Of a stretch of DNA of 10,989 nt, positions 1 to 7,557 are shown in pieces (the first letter of the stretch is position 1; each line of letters begins with the position of its first letter). The position numbers and the translations under genes were made by a program. The DNA comes from Bacteroidales bacterium UBA6207. Lineage in GTDB: Bacteria; Bacteroidota; Bacteroidia; Bacteroidales; F082. Below the pieces are notes generated by a model. The model was not told the DNA's origin. It did no database searches and worked only from the letters and a program-made list of their open reading frames with translations. The DNA lies in assembly GCA_002421995.1 (NCBI GenBank), contig DISP01000157.1:1-10989 (forward strand), given 5' to 3'.

Positions 1-2585
1 AGTTTGTCGGCATACTCGGCTTTTTCTTTTGCCTGCATTATGCTTGCTTCATTTTCCAGACGCTCATAAATGTTAACGATCATTTGCGCAAAAACATTCA
101 AAAGCTGAAGTTCGTATTCATCAAAGTGTTTCACAGCCCTGACAGAATCAAAACCCACGAATCCAATACACTCATCTTGTTTGATGAGTGGTATGGTCAA
201 TAAGCTCCTGATGTCTTGTGTCTTGAGCAGCTCATAAAGATCGTTGTTTTCAATAGCTTCGACTTCTGAAATTTGCACACTTTCTCCGCGCTGGTGCTGA
301 AAAAGAAAGCTTTCAAAACCTTCAAAAGGCAAATACTTGAACACATCAATAAAGGATGCAATGCCCTCGCGGCACCATTCTTTTGCATAGATTCCAACTT
401 TTCTTTCGTAGTCATACTCAAAAATGTATGACCTGTCTGCACCAACAAACGCGCCCACTGTTGCAAGAGCTCTTTGAATGCCGTCATCAATTTTATCCAA
501 CGGAAGGTTGATGAAATCGGTTGAGAAATCAACCAGGAGTTTTCGAAGTTCTGCCTGGTACTTGAGCAGCCGCTCCGAGTTGGTTTTCTCCGAAATGTCA
601 CGGCCGTAAAAAGAAGCCCCCGACACAAGTCCTTCAATGAGAATGGGTTGCATTGAAACCTCGATAAAAATGGATTGCGTTCCTAAGTTTATCTCATCAA
701 CAAAGGAATAATGTTCGTTGTTGAATGCCCTGTCATAACGTGCTTTCCAAAGTGGTCTTAATGTTTCGGGCAGTGATTCAAGAATATTTGTTCCCGGGCT
801 AAGTTTTTTGCCAAAAGTGGCATAAAAAGCAGTTGCAAATACCTCGTTGACATATTGAATGCGGTAATCAAGATCCACAGACCAAACACTGTCGAGTGAG
901 TTTTCGATAATGGCTTTGAGATTTGCTTCTTTTGCGCTGATTGCCTTTTGCGCCTCTTTCTGAGTGGTAATGTCAATGGCAACCCCTTCGAGCCAGCCTT
1001 GCTCCGGATAAATCCTCGCAGAAAAACTTACCCAAAAAATACTCCGGTCCTTACGGTAAAAACGCGCCTCGAAGTTCTCGACATAGCCATTTGCCATGAT
1101 TTCTGACCACATCCTGTCGCGTACGTCAACATCAACGTAATTTTGCGAGGTCACATATTCGTTGATAAATTCGGTCGTGGATGTGTAGCCGCTCATTCGG
1201 GCCAATTGGTCGTTGCAATGCAGTATTGAACCATCGAGGCGGTTTCTGAACAGGCCAACCTGTGCATTTTGAAAAAGATTGCGATAAGTTGTTTCGTTTT
1301 CCTTGAGCTTGTTTTCAATCTGTTTTCTGCCCGTAATATCCTGATCCATTGAATATAGGATGGTTTCCTTGCCATCTATTTGAACCAGCGTATGACTTGT
1401 AAGCACCACTATCTCGCTTCCATCTTTGCGCATAAGGTGCATTTCATTCTCCGGAATTGGCCGTTGTTGCGCGAACATCCAGGCAATTTCATCTCTCACC
1501 TCGTTTTTAATGTTTTCAGGGATGATGATATCCCAGATATGTTTGCCTGTTGCTTCTTCTGCCGTGAAACCATAAAAGCGTTCAGAGGCCTTGTTCCAGT
1601 ACAAAACAATCCCGTTTTTGTTTATTCCCTGCACTGCCACACTCGGCACTTCCATCAATAGTTTTTGAAGCCGCCTTTCGCTCTCCTTCACTTGCTGTTC
1701 GTCTGCTTTTTGCTCTTCTTCTATTGAAACAGCAAGACCTATCAGTTGAAAAAAGTCAATGTCGGCCTGTGTCGGAACAAAATTGAATTGGTAAACAATG
1801 CACAACGACCCAACAGCATCATTTTGAAATTTCACGGGTACGCCAACGTACGACATCAAACCGTATGGAGCCACGTTTGGATCGCTTGTAAAGTAATCCG
1901 TCAGATGCAGGTTGTTGAGTATCAAAACATCCGATTCGCCTGACTTTATCAGATCATAACAAATATGTCCTTCAGGTTTGTCAACAGGATTGTAGCCAAG
2001 TGGCGTGTTCCATTGCCCAAGCGAACATAACATATTGTCTTCCAGTCGGTTGTAAAGTGCGCATGCAGCACCGAATTCTTCTCCGGCCAAGGCAACAAGA
2101 CTGTTGATGTTGGCATCGTGATTGGTGCCAAATGCCAGCATGCAGCGGGTGAGTCGTCTCAGGCGCTCTTCCGATATTTTTCCTGAAGTGATTTCAATAC
2201 CGATACCAACAAGGGCTTCAATCTTGCCGTTGGCATCTTTTCTGGGAAATGTGTAAGTGAAAAATTCCTGCCGGTTATGGCCTTTCTGAACATAAAGCCT
2301 TGCATGAGACGGTTTGCCCGGCTCAAGCACGCCTGCTTCCCTTTCTTTGATTTTTATAGCAAGATCAGCCGGAAAAAGTTCGGCAGAGGTTTTCCCGATA
2401 GCGCTTTGCATGGGGATGCCTGTTACTTCTTCCCATCGTTGGTTGACCATTGTATATACGCCATTGACGTCTTTTTCGAAAACCAGCGCATTGGTGCTGC
2501 TAATCAGCTCGTTCAGGAAAAGTGCGTGATCTGGTAACAACGCAATACCAATATTTTTTTTGCTAAAATGTTTATTATCATCCAT
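1..2585 (-). CDS. Multi-PAS/GAF sensor protein, probable histidine kinase, 3' end cut by the window edge
   Basis: The gene is open from ATG at 2585 to the left edge with no in-frame stop: 861 complete codons, C-terminus missing. There is no signal peptide or membrane segment, so it is a cytoplasmic sensor. Visible order by residue: PAS (about 22-141, ending in an IGIEIT-type strand), GAF (about 145-295), PAS (about 302-420, ending SMDQDITGRK), PAS/PAC (about 425-545, ending VAIDITTQKEAQ), PAS (about 548-668, ending FYGRDISEKT), coiled linker (665-690), GAF (about 690-838), then a helix with AKEKAEYADKL. That helix is the usual run-in to a HisKA domain, so the missing part is expected to hold the phospho-accepting His and the ATPase domain, perhaps also a receiver. 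This kinase assignment is inference. It starts 21 bp after the stop of the upstream kinase gene and probably shares its transcript. Five of the eight visible cysteines (148, 175, 187, 209, 262) lie in the first GAF domain. The ligand is unknown. Confidence 0.88.
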   Translation of the reverse strand, partial: MDDNKHFSKKNIGIALLPDHALFLNELISSTNALVFEKDVNGVYTMVNQRWEEVTGIPMQSAIGKTSAELFPADLAIKIKEREAGVLEPGKPSHARLYVQKGHNRQEFFTYTFPRKDANGKIEALVGIGIEITSGKISEERLRRLTRCMLAFGTNHDANINSLVALAGEEFGAACALYNRLEDNMLCSLGQWNTPLGYNPVDKPEGHICYDLIKSGESDVLILNNLHLTDYFTSDPNVAPYGLMSYVGVPVKFQNDAVGSLCIVYQFNFVPTQADIDFFQLIGLAVSIEEEQKADEQQVKESERRLQKLLMEVPSVAVQGINKNGIVLYWNKASERFYGFTAEEATGKHIWDIIIPENIKNEVRDEIAWMFAQQRPIPENEMHLMRKDGSEIVVLTSHTLVQIDGKETILYSMDQDITGRKQIENKLKENETTYRNLFQNAQVGLFRNRLDGSILHCNDQLARMSGYTSTTEFINEYVTSQNYVDVDVRDRMWSEIMANGYVENFEARFYRKDRSIFWVSFSARIYPEQGWLEGVAIDITTQKEAQKAISAKEANLKAIIENSLDSVWSVDLDYRIQYVNEVFATAFYATFGKKLSPGTNILESLPETLRPLWKARYDRAFNNEHYSFVDEINLGTQSIFIEVSMQPILIEGLVSGASFYGRDISEKTNSERLLKYQAELRKLLVDFSTDFINLPLDKIDDGIQRALATVGAFVGADRSYIFEYDYERKVGIYAKEWCREGIASFIDVFKYLPFEGFESFLFQHQRGESVQISEVEAIENNDLYELLKTQDIRSLLTIPLIKQDECIGFVGFDSVRAVKHFDEYELQLLNVFAQMIVNIYERLENEASIMQAKEKAEYADK

Positions 2586-2606
2586 TTTACCAATGTTTTG
2601 AAAATG

Positions 2607-4724
2607 TTAAAGCTCGGTTGAGAGCATCGGTAGGGTGAAATGAAAGCAACTGCCTTTTCCGGGCGTGCTTTCAACCCAGATTTTACCATTGTGTCGTTCA
2701 ACAAACTCTTTGCAAAGAATAAGACCAAGCCCTGTGCCTTTTTCGTTTTTTGTTCCCTTGCTAGTAAAATTCTCTTCAAGATTGAACAGTTTCTTAATGT
2801 CTTCGGCTGCCATTCCCACACCCTGATCCTGAATACTGACCATAACTTCGCGTGTAAGTTTCTGGCCTTTAATACCAATGGTGCTTCCTTCGTTTGAAAA
2901 CTTTATTGCATTCGAAATCAAATTCCGAAGTATGGTACTCAGCATTTGTTTATCAACGAAAACCAGCATTTTTCCCGCAAAATCGAAATTGATGCTGATG
3001 CCTTTCAGTTCTGCCATATTGGTCAAAAGCTGTGTTTCTTCCTCAACAAGAGCTGTAAGTTCATGATATTCCGGCAGGAATTGCATTTTGCCTGTTTGCG
3101 TTTGCGACCACTCCAAAAGGTTTATCAACAGGTCGAAGGTGCTTCGTGCGGTGGTGTGGATGACCGAAGCATATTTCTCAACACTTTCGAAATCTTTTTC
3201 CACTGCAAGTTCGCCAAGTAACTCACTCAGTCCCAGTATGCTGTTGAACGGGCTCCGCAAGTCGTGTGCAAGGATCGAGAAAAATCTGTCCTTCGATGCA
3301 TTGAGTTCACGAAGACTTTTTTCGGATGTCCGGAGTGCTTGTTCAGTAATTTCCTTTTCGGTGATATCAATTCCCAAACCCCACGAAGCCCAACCCGGGA
3401 TATGGAGATGATGGTAGGTATCAAACCATGTGATGGTTCTTTTTTCGCCAGACTTAGTAACCAAACTAAAGGTGTTATGCTTTTTTTTGTTGCTGTCAGA
3501 GGCGGCAATTACTTGTTTTCTGTATTCCTCATCCGGATAAAGCAGCTCCATTGCTTTTGGGTTGCCGATTATTTCTGCTGCTGTGTAGCCTGTGGTGTAT
3601 TCACAGGCCTTGTTCCACACAATGAACTGGCCGTTTTCATCAAATGCATTGAGCAAAATGGGCATGTTTTCCAGTATCAATCTGAATCTTTGCTCACTTT
3701 GAATCAGCGACTGCTCAGCTTTTTTAGCTTCAGTGATATCGCGAAGTATGATCAAAGAGCCTGCCTTTTGCTCACCTCCAAGGCTGATCGGTCTGATACT
3801 TCTGAAATAAATTCCCGATCCGATCTCAAAATCTGTGGCATCACTTTCAAGTAGAAACCGGATTACCTCACCGTCGTTGCCCTGTGCTGCCGCATCTGCC
3901 TTATGCATTGTTTTGATGGTTTTCAACAATTCTCTTGCTGCAGGATTGGTATTTATTATCCGGCTTTGCTCATCAAGCACAAATATTGGATTGGGAAGGT
4001 TGTTGAAAAGCACATCAAGTGCCAAAGGCTTGATGTTGAAAAGCTGAATGCGATGTATGCCAAACACAAGCAATGCTCCCATCAAAATAAATGCAGCAGG
4101 AGTAAGATCAAGATAGCCGTAGGGTTTAAATCCTGTAACATACAGATAATTAACAATGTATGGAATTAATCCGCCGAAAAGAAAATATGCGATTCGCGGC
4201 CTGTTTTCTCTGGCTGAGCGCACGAACATCCTGATAAAAAATCCAATCCCTAACATTCCGGCCAAATAGGAGTATCCTGCATGAAAATACCAAAGCGGCC
4301 CATATACAATCTGCTGGTAATAGATTTTACCATCAAAATGCCATTCAATAGTACTGTAAAACAAATAATGCCAGTTGTTTGAAGCCAGAAAAATCAAACT
4401 TAACATCGGCACAACAAGGGTTAACAGGAACTTATTTCCCGAAATCCAATGGTCATTCTGCGTGTAACGGGCAGCAAACAGCATCCAGAATACCGGTGTT
4501 GAAACAATTCCGATGTAGGCTACGAAACCAAAAAACTGAGCTTGTATCAGGCTTCCGGCAGCCAGCTCAAAACCGTAGCCAACACTCCAGACGGCAGATG
4601 AAATCAATAACCACGACAAGGTGCGTATGGAAGAATCTCTCTTACGCTTCCAGGCAAGTGCAGCAATATATAATGATACCGCTGCTGAAAAAAACATGAG
4701 AAAACTTGGTTGGTTAAAATGCAT
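2607..4724 (-). CDS. Membrane sensor histidine kinase with N-terminal 7TM domain and two PAS domains
   Basis: A complete 705-aa sensor kinase of two-component signalling. Residues 1-225 form about seven hydrophobic segments (roughly 8-25, 36-56, 62-84, 98-114, 147-168, 178-196, 208-224), resembling the 7TM N-terminal sensor module of histidine kinases. PAS 1 covers about 235-335 (NLPNPIFVLDEQSRIINTN, then RDITEAKKAEQ). PAS 2 covers about 342-456 (VWNKACEYTTGYTAAEIIG, then GIDITEKEITEQAL). The HisKA H-box is ILAHDLRSPF with H487 as the phosphate acceptor. The ATPase domain shows the N-box (N601 to N605), G1 box DQGVGM (633-638) and G2 box GTGLGL (663-668), and ends GKGSCFHFTLP. All catalytic motifs are intact, so it should be an active kinase. 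There is no receiver domain and no response regulator in the window. The ATG at 4724 directly precedes the first membrane helix. A candidate promoter lies about 110 bp upstream. The signal and output are unknown. Confidence 0.95.
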   Translation of the reverse strand: MHFNQPSFLMFFSAAVSLYIAALAWKRKRDSSIRTLSWLLISSAVWSVGYGFELAAGSLIQAQFFGFVAYIGIVSTPVFWMLFAARYTQNDHWISGNKFLLTLVVPMLSLIFLASNNWHYLFYSTIEWHFDGKIYYQQIVYGPLWYFHAGYSYLAGMLGIGFFIRMFVRSARENRPRIAYFLFGGLIPYIVNYLYVTGFKPYGYLDLTPAAFILMGALLVFGIHRIQLFNIKPLALDVLFNNLPNPIFVLDEQSRIINTNPAARELLKTIKTMHKADAAAQGNDGEVIRFLLESDATDFEIGSGIYFRSIRPISLGGEQKAGSLIILRDITEAKKAEQSLIQSEQRFRLILENMPILLNAFDENGQFIVWNKACEYTTGYTAAEIIGNPKAMELLYPDEEYRKQVIAASDSNKKKHNTFSLVTKSGEKRTITWFDTYHHLHIPGWASWGLGIDITEKEITEQALRTSEKSLRELNASKDRFFSILAHDLRSPFNSILGLSELLGELAVEKDFESVEKYASVIHTTARSTFDLLINLLEWSQTQTGKMQFLPEYHELTALVEEETQLLTNMAELKGISINFDFAGKMLVFVDKQMLSTILRNLISNAIKFSNEGSTIGIKGQKLTREVMVSIQDQGVGMAAEDIKKLFNLEENFTSKGTKNEKGTGLGLILCKEFVERHNGKIWVESTPGKGSCFHFTLPMLSTEL

Positions 4725-4794
4725 ATAATTCTATTTTTTTGCCCGTCAGCACTTCTTAATTATTGTTTTCGCAGACTTTCGAAATGTCCGGGTT

Positions 4795-4810
4795 TCAATC
4801 CAACGATTGA
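4795..4810. repeat. Short perfect inverted repeat in the kinase leader
   Basis: The half-sites TCAATC (4795-4800) and GATTGA (4805-4810) are perfect reverse complements around the spacer CAAC. The repeat lies about 17 bp downstream of the kinase promoter's predicted transcription start, so it could be an operator or a small RNA hairpin. At 6 bp per arm in A/T-rich DNA, chance is also possible. Confidence 0.35.
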
Positions 4811-4833
4811 CCTAAATCTGGTCATTTATCCTA

Positions 4834-4864
4834 CAAATATATTGAAATCAAGCCGCTGTTGCAA
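4834..4864 (-). promoter_or_regulatory. Candidate Bacteroidota promoter for the sensor kinase pair
   Basis: Read on the minus strand, TTG (4864-4862) is followed after exactly 20 nt by TATATTTG (4841-4834). This matches the Bacteroidota primary sigma form TTG-N19/21-TAnnTTTG. Transcription would start near 4827 and give a leader of about 100 nt before the kinase ATG at 4724. No second promoter for the downstream PAS/GAF gene was recognised. Confidence 0.6.
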
Positions 4865-4960
4865 GTGCTTTTCCATAATATTCAATAATCTTTTACACAC
4901 AGATTTTTTACTATCGTTCTTCTACGTGACATTGATTGTGCGCCTAGATTAAACCATCTA

Positions 4961-4990
4961 TTGATGATAGTGTTGTAACAGCTATCTTTG
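4961..4990 (+). promoter_or_regulatory. Candidate Bacteroidota promoter for the secreted hydrolase
   Basis: TTG (4961-4963), a 19-nt spacer and TATCTTTG (4983-4990) match the Bacteroidota consensus TTG-N19/21-TAnnTTTG at every fixed position. The predicted transcription start is near 4997, about 45 nt before the ATG at 5044. The leader has no obvious Shine-Dalgarno sequence, as is usual in this phylum. Confidence 0.65.
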
Positions 4991-5043
4991 CTCAACAATA
5001 ATCTCATTGATTTTTTTAGCATCAATCAGCATCTGCAATTGTT

Positions 5044-7557
5044 ATGAAATATCCACAGACACACAGCTTTTTTTTGTTAACCATCGCTTTTATTATCAAC
5101 TTTACGGCTTATTCACAAAAAAATGGTAACCTGGTTGAGTATTTCGGCAAGGATCGCGCCCTCTCCACAAGAGAAGGACAAGTTGAAACTGTTTTTCGCA
5201 AAGGGCTCGTTCTACAGGAGGCAATCAAACCGGGCCTATTAACTGGAAACGATGATATTATCGCCTGGAAAATTGCCACCGGATCGTTCAATACACCCGA
5301 GCCAAACCAAATTGTTGTTGCTTCCTGGACTGATAAAACCGACACTTTGCGCTGGAAAGAAGCCGCAGCCGACTCAAACGGACTATTCAGCGAAAACCTG
5401 AGCCGATCCTACCTTTTTGCACATTATGAAGCGCAAACCGACACCGTTCTCCTTTTGGATGCCGCCGGCCACACAAGGGTTTTCATCAATGGCTTTCCAC
5501 ACGAAGGCGATCATTATGATTTTGGTTATACACTCATCCCTTTCAAAGCTGCTAAAGGCACGAACAGCTTTTTGTTTTCTTATGGCAGGTTTAGCCGTCT
5601 CAAGGCAAAACTAATTTTACCGGCAAAGCCTGTTCAATTTACCAAACGAGATTTGCTTTTGCCAACATTTCTCAAAAAAGAGAGTGGTCTCAAATTTGGA
5701 GCCGTCAGGGTCATCAATGCAAGCGAAAAACCTTTGTTGAATTACCAGATTTTGTGTGTAACTGCCAGCGGCGATTCTGCTGTTGTGATGATGGATAACA
5801 TTGTAGAACTTGCAACACGCAAAGTTAAGTTTGTTGTAAAAACACCACAAAATATAGAAAATGAAGTTGTTAAAGCGAGCTTATTTCTCAGAGATACCGA
5901 AGGAGTTGTGCTCGACACCATGAACATCAGCATCAAAGTGCAGTCAGTTTCTCAACATCACGAACGCACTTTCCTGAGTGGAATTGATGGAAGTGTGCAG
6001 TATTACAGCATTGCACCTTCGCTCAACCGCGACACTGAACAAGCACTTGTTTTGTCAACACATGGCGCTTCTGTGGAGGCAACCAATCAAACCAGGGCAT
6101 ACAAACAAAAAGACTGGGCCAATATTGTTGCTCCTACTAATCGCCGTCCTTTCGGGTTTAACTGGGAAGAGTGGGGCAGGGTGGATGCCCTCGAAGTGCT
6201 GAGTGACGCCAAAAGGTTTTATCCTACTGACGAACAGCGTGTCTATATCACCGGACACTCCATGGGCGGGCATGGAAGCTGGTTTCTGGGCAGCACTTAT
6301 CCTTCGTTGTTTGCCGCCGTGGCTCCGGCAGCGAGCTATCCGGACATCATCACCTATCGAAGAGATCCAATTGACCAGATGAAATTGGAACAGCCGCATT
6401 TTCAGATGATTTATCGGGCTGCTTCGGCCGGCAGGGTACTCAACATCAAGCAAAATCTGCTGCAATCAGGTGTTTACATCCTTCATGGTGATGATGATCA
6501 AGTGGTGCCACTTGCGCTCGCGCAAAAAATGCGTACTGAGCTGGGTAGCTTTCATCCTAATTTTACCTATTTCGAGTATCCTGGCGGAACGCATTGGTAT
6601 GGAGATCATTGCATGGATTGGCCTCCTTTGTTCGCGTTTTTGAAGCAAAACATTATTCCTGCTGACTCAAGCGTGAAAAAACTTACCTTTTACACAGCCA
6701 CGCCTGCCGTTTCGGCCACAAACCACTGGATTGCTATTCATCGCCAGATCAATCAATACCAAACAAGCTCGGTTCAGGCAAAGCTGACTGACGACACTTT
6801 GTTCGTTCATACAAGCAATGTTGAGTGCTTCATGCTGGACCTGAAGAAATTGAACCCTAAACAAAAAACGCTGCTTTTTTTGGATGGGAAAATATTCACT
6901 TTGAACCTTTCCGAATCAGAAGCATATTTCGTGTTTAGCGGCAATAATTGGATGAATGCTGATAAACCGGATTCTTATCTAAAAAATCCACGACGTTCGG
7001 GTGGGTTTAAATTTGCTTTTAACAATCATCTGCTTTTTGTTTATGCCACCAAAGGCAGCCGGGCAGAGAACGACTGGTATCTGAACAAAGCACGTTATGA
7101 TGCCGAGACTTTTCTCTACCGGGGCAACGGCTCGGTTGACATCATCCCGGATACTTCTTTTGTTGCCTCGGCGCATCCCGATCGAAATGTTGTTGTTTAT
7201 GGAAACGCATCCAACAATGCTGCATGGCAAAGCTTGCTGCACAAAAGCCCGCTGGTTGTTGAAGATGGAAAGATTTTGTTTGGTGACAAACAGTTGACAG
7301 GCGGTGATTTAGGAGTCTATTTTGTGTTCCCGAGGCCTGATAGCGAAATTGCTTCGGTGGGAGTGGTGGCCGCAACCGGCAACGAAGGTTTGGGCGCAAT
7401 CATTCCGAACGACTATTTTTCGGGCATCACCGGCTTCCCTGATGTGTTGGTTTTCAGAACTGCATGGCTGAAAAACGGAGTGGAAAGTATTGCAATAAGT
7501 GGATTTTTTGGCAACGACTGGTCCATTGAAAATGGCGATTTTGCCGTCACCGAATAA
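5044..7557 (+). CDS. Secreted alpha/beta-hydrolase, prolyl-oligopeptidase/esterase type, with a large C-terminal extension
   Basis: 837 aa. A signal peptide covers residues 1-24 (basic start, hydrophobic 9-20, probable cleavage at AYS|Q). There is no lipobox Cys, so the product should be periplasmic or released. Residues 25-310 are a beta-rich N-terminal region with no family I can name. The hydrolase core is about 330-540: a probable oxyanion-loop strand LVLSTHG (336-341), nucleophile elbow GHSMGGHGSW with S406, probable acid D485 in HGDDDQVVP, and H517 in GGTHWYG. The triad is therefore complete, and the family is prolyl-oligopeptidase-like peptidases or esterases (COG4099-like). Residues 545-837 form a further region with RYDAETFLYRGNGSVDIIPD and DRNVVVYGNASNNAAW, which I associate from memory with long prolyl-oligopeptidase-like proteins of Bacteroidota and Planctomycetes. 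No type IX sorting tail is evident. The substrate, peptide or ester, cannot be told from sequence. The 3' end overlaps the convergent aspartokinase gene by 11 bp. Confidence 0.9.
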   Translation: MKYPQTHSFFLLTIAFIINFTAYSQKNGNLVEYFGKDRALSTREGQVETVFRKGLVLQEAIKPGLLTGNDDIIAWKIATGSFNTPEPNQIVVASWTDKTDTLRWKEAAADSNGLFSENLSRSYLFAHYEAQTDTVLLLDAAGHTRVFINGFPHEGDHYDFGYTLIPFKAAKGTNSFLFSYGRFSRLKAKLILPAKPVQFTKRDLLLPTFLKKESGLKFGAVRVINASEKPLLNYQILCVTASGDSAVVMMDNIVELATRKVKFVVKTPQNIENEVVKASLFLRDTEGVVLDTMNISIKVQSVSQHHERTFLSGIDGSVQYYSIAPSLNRDTEQALVLSTHGASVEATNQTRAYKQKDWANIVAPTNRRPFGFNWEEWGRVDALEVLSDAKRFYPTDEQRVYITGHSMGGHGSWFLGSTYPSLFAAVAPAASYPDIITYRRDPIDQMKLEQPHFQMIYRAASAGRVLNIKQNLLQSGVYILHGDDDQVVPLALAQKMRTELGSFHPNFTYFEYPGGTHWYGDHCMDWPPLFAFLKQNIIPADSSVKKLTFYTATPAVSATNHWIAIHRQINQYQTSSVQAKLTDDTLFVHTSNVECFMLDLKKLNPKQKTLLFLDGKIFTLNLSESEAYFVFSGNNWMNADKPDSYLKNPRRSGGFKFAFNNHLLFVYATKGSRAENDWYLNKARYDAETFLYRGNGSVDIIPDTSFVASAHPDRNVVVYGNASNNAAWQSLLHKSPLVVEDGKILFGDKQLTGGDLGVYFVFPRPDSEIASVGVVAATGNEGLGAIIPNDYFSGITGFPDVLVFRTAWLKNGVESIAISGFFGNDWSIENGDFAVTE

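Larger units (their letters stand above)
4725..5043. other. Divergent intergenic region between the sensor kinase and the secreted hydrolase
   Basis: This 319-bp non-coding stretch lies between two genes read away from each other. It holds one Bacteroidota-type promoter candidate on each strand (4834-4864 minus, 4961-4990 plus), leaving a kinase leader of roughly 100 nt and a hydrolase leader of roughly 45 nt. A perfect 6-bp inverted repeat at 4795-4810 lies in the kinase leader. I see no tRNA, no convincing small gene and no known riboswitch. Confidence 0.8.

Noticed and set aside
197..2131. Several short open frames on both strands within the PAS/GAF gene
   Set aside because: All lie in other frames over a continuous open frame of 861 codons with clear domain motifs; they are shadows.
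2513..2878. A 121-codon minus-strand reading frame across the junction of the two sensor genes
   Set aside because: It is out of frame with both sensor genes, whose PAS and ATPase motifs explain the whole interval. The translated residues show no family signal.
5018..5033. A direct repeat AGCATC with 10-bp spacing before the hydrolase start
   Set aside because: Six-base repeats are expected by chance here, and the repeat is downstream of the promoter candidate.
7523..7535. A 5-bp hairpin (CCATT-gaa-AATGG) near the hydrolase end as a possible terminator
   Set aside because: The stem is short, no T tract follows on either strand, and it lies inside coding sequence.
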